Assembly: GCF_000826085.1 (NCBI RefSeq)
Contig: NZ_CCYM01000003.1
Location: forward strand, 434,001-498,000
Direction: 5' to 3'
DNA length: 64,000 nucleotides
From: Nigerium massiliense
GTDB lineage: Bacteria; Actinomycetota; Actinomycetes; Propionibacteriales; Propionibacteriaceae
Part shown: piece after piece, positions 62,846 through 64,000 of the stretch
Layout of the letters: each line of letters begins with the position of its first letter
How positions within the stretch are numbered: the stretch's first letter is position 1
Position numbers and translations under genes: made by a program
The notes under the pieces: model-generated
Database searches by the model: none
Told to the model about the DNA's origin: nothing
Seen by the model: only the letters and a program-made list of their open reading frames with translations

Positions 62846-63511
62846 TCAGCGGTCGCGGTCTGGGGCCCCGTCGAGCTCGTTGAGGTAGTTGTAGATCGTG
62901 AACCGCGTGACGCCCAGCGCCTCCGCCGCGGTCTCGATACCGTCGCGCAGGGTGAAGAAGCTGCGGGTGCGCAACTCGCGGACAACGGCCAGCTTGTGGC
63001 GCTTCTGCATGAGGTCGACGGGGACGCCCGCCGCCCCGATCGCCTGCTCGATCAGCCGGGCGGCCAGTTCGCCGATGCCCGGGATGTCGTCGCCACGCGG
63101 GTCCGCGCCGCCGTCGAAACGCCCGTCACGGGCGGCGATCATGGCCTCGGCGATCGCCCGAACCGACAGCCACAGCGAGACGTCGTAGTCGATGCTGACA
63201 GCGGCGAACGGCTCACCCGAGGCGTCCCGCACGAACACGAGGGTCGAACGCACCTCGACGTCGCCGACGGTGGTCCAGTACCCGACGCGAGGCTCGAAGC
63301 GGCCGGCGCGCACCTGCTCCAGCAAGAACTCCGGGGCGCGGCCGCCGACCTGCCGTCCCGTCAGCGAGCCGGCGATCGCCACGATGGAGTCCGGGAGCAG
63401 ACGCAGGTCGTGCAGCACGATCTCGGACGGGTCGGTCAGCGTCCGGTTGAGCGGCTCCAGCAGTTGGGCCAAGGCGTCCAGCGTGGCCCGTCGCTCCCCG
63501 TCGTCGGCCAT
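62846..63511 (-). CDS. YheO/DauR-type helix-turn-helix regulator
   Basis: A 221-residue regulator. The N-terminal PAS-like YheO domain has 'EIVLHDLRLLPDSIVAIAG' (19 residues) and 'STLVFVRDASGEPFAAVSI' (19 residues). The C-terminal helix-turn-helix reads 'TAAEALGVTRFTIYNYLNEL' (20 residues). DauR, the best-known relative, controls D-arginine catabolism; the target here is unknown. ATG 63511 with a GAGGGGG site is chosen over TTG 63544. It lies upstream of the GH3 locus in the same direction, so it may control it. Confidence 0.87.
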   Translation of the reverse strand: MADDGERRATLDALAQLLEPLNRTLTDPSEIVLHDLRLLPDSIVAIAGSLTGRQVGGRAPEFLLEQVRAGRFEPRVGYWTTVGDVEVRSTLVFVRDASGEPFAAVSIDYDVSLWLSVRAIAEAMIAARDGRFDGGADPRGDDIPGIGELAARLIEQAIGAAGVPVDLMQKRHKLAVVRELRTRSFFTLRDGIETAAEALGVTRFTIYNYLNELDGAPDRDR

Positions 63512-63540
63512 GTGCGCCACCCCCTCGACAGATGCGTCCT

Positions 63541-63555
63541 TCAACGAATCATTGA
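63541..63555. promoter_or_regulatory. Imperfect palindrome upstream of the YheO/DauR-type gene
   Basis: TCAACGA-A-TCATTGA: the arms are inverted repeats with one mismatch. It lies 30 bases before the start codon and could be an autoregulatory site. Confidence 0.35.
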
Positions 63556-63654
63556 CCCCGTCTGTTGACCGAGATTACGCTTCGATTCCGACCACGTGCC
63601 ACGGGGGGACGAGGAGGACGAGCGCCTCCTCGACGGCACCCGGGCCCTACGGAC

Positions 63655-63694
63655 GCCCACCCGGTCGACGGCCCCTAACGGCGGCCGGGTGGGC
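63655..63694 (-). terminator. Hairpin after the carbonic anhydrase gene
   Basis: GCCCACCCGG (63655-63664) pairs exactly with CCGGGTGGGC (63685-63694) with a 20-base loop. It lies just downstream of the carbonic anhydrase stop codon. Confidence 0.55.
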
Positions 63695-63701
63695 CCGGCC
63701 G

Positions 63702-64000
63702 TCACACGACCGCGCGCAGCTTGCCGGTGTCGACGTCGAGGATGAAACCGCCGACCCGGGCCCGTCCGGCGATGAGCGGATGCTCGCGCAGCAGCTTCAC
63801 GTCGGCGGTCAGCCGCTCCTCCTGGTTCGGGTCGGCGCCGAACGCGAAGTCGCCGGTGTCGACGCCGGACTTCTCCCAGATCGCCCGACGCACGCCCGCG
63901 TCATCGTTGGCCGCCGCGGCGCACCGGGTGTGCTCGACCACGAGGATGCGGTCCACGTTCAGCAGGTGGACGCCGAGCACGCACCCGGACAAGGCGTCCG
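63702..64000 (-). CDS. Beta-carbonic anhydrase, C-terminal part (5' end outside window)
   Basis: The frame is open to the window end. It reads 'DALSGCVLGVHLLNVDRILV' (20 residues), then 'VEHTRCAAAA', which holds the His-x-x-Cys pair that binds zinc, and the C-terminal 'GFILDVDTGKLRAVV'. This is the C-terminal ~98 residues of a beta-class carbonic anhydrase; the N-terminal Cys and the Asp/Arg pair lie beyond base 64000. It hydrates carbon dioxide, supplying bicarbonate, which carboxylases in propionic metabolism need. Confidence 0.85.
   Translation of the reverse strand, partial: DALSGCVLGVHLLNVDRILVVEHTRCAAAANDDAGVRRAIWEKSGVDTGDFAFGADPNQEERLTADVKLLREHPLIAGRARVGGFILDVDTGKLRAVV

Overview
The window is chromosomal DNA from a high-GC Gram-positive bacterium, almost certainly an actinobacterium and most likely of the Propionibacteriaceae. 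Seen directly: GC near 70% in most genes, codons ending in G/C, and many promoters with a TANNNT -10 box 6-8 nt before the start codon. Known and inferred: several gene blocks match the Mycobacterium tuberculosis order (gcvP/MerR/nuclease/FtsR/FHA/gcvH/DUF881 like Rv1823-Rv1832; thrS-HIT like Rv2613c-Rv2614c; DUF3349/membrane/pitA like Rv0543c-Rv0545c; RNA methyltransferase/permease/ceoBC/OB/DUF3710/dut/DUF3093/DUF4193/sepH like Rv2689c-Rv2700). The PPi-dependent phosphofructokinase, two PPK2 enzymes and the large 2-hydroxyacyl-CoA dehydratase activase fragment point to a fermentative, propionibacterium-like metabolism. The family assignment is an inference.

Layout. 1-8 kb: 3' part of a CoA-dehydratase activase, an unknown protein, PPK2, a YciO-type protein, a MalY/PatB C-S lyase, a lone TadE/TadG-like protein and PPi-PFK. 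8-10.1 kb: a lower-GC island of two overlapping genes (MazG-like pyrophosphohydrolase, then a GIY-YIG + DUF2075 ATPase), the best candidate here for a little-described defence-type module. 10.2-13.3 kb: TetR, a KstD-like flavoprotein and an SDR. 13.4-16.9 kb: acyltransferase and ABC exporter behind a tandem palindromic operator, with an AbrB-like regulator. 16.9-25 kb: gcvP, regulators, FHA, gcvH and a DUF881/sbp group. 25-29.3 kb: HIT hydrolase, thrS and a TreS-like GH13 enzyme. 29.3-29.9 kb: four tRNAs. 29.9-37 kb: two fluoride channels, a sirohydrochlorin chelatase, a second PPK2, a stand-alone LigD polymerase domain, MsrB, two DUF3349 proteins and PitA. 37-46 kb: DUF3000, RNase D, dxs, an SOS-box gene of unknown function, aconitase and a TrmA-family methyltransferase. 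46-60.5 kb: APC permease, two TrkA-type proteins, dut, SepH, thymidine kinase, a phosphodiesterase, DUF2183 and ParC. 60.5-64 kb: a GH3 glycosidase with three lesions, a YheO/DauR-type regulator and a carbonic anhydrase cut by the window end.

How the genes fit together: PPi-PFK, two PPK2s and PitA form a pyrophosphate/polyphosphate/phosphate theme. SepH, ParC, FtsR and the DUF881/sbp group relate to division and chromosome segregation. dut, thymidine kinase and MazG act on nucleotide pools. Three loci show frame damage (acyltransferase N-terminus, sbp, GH3), which is either real decay or residual sequence error.
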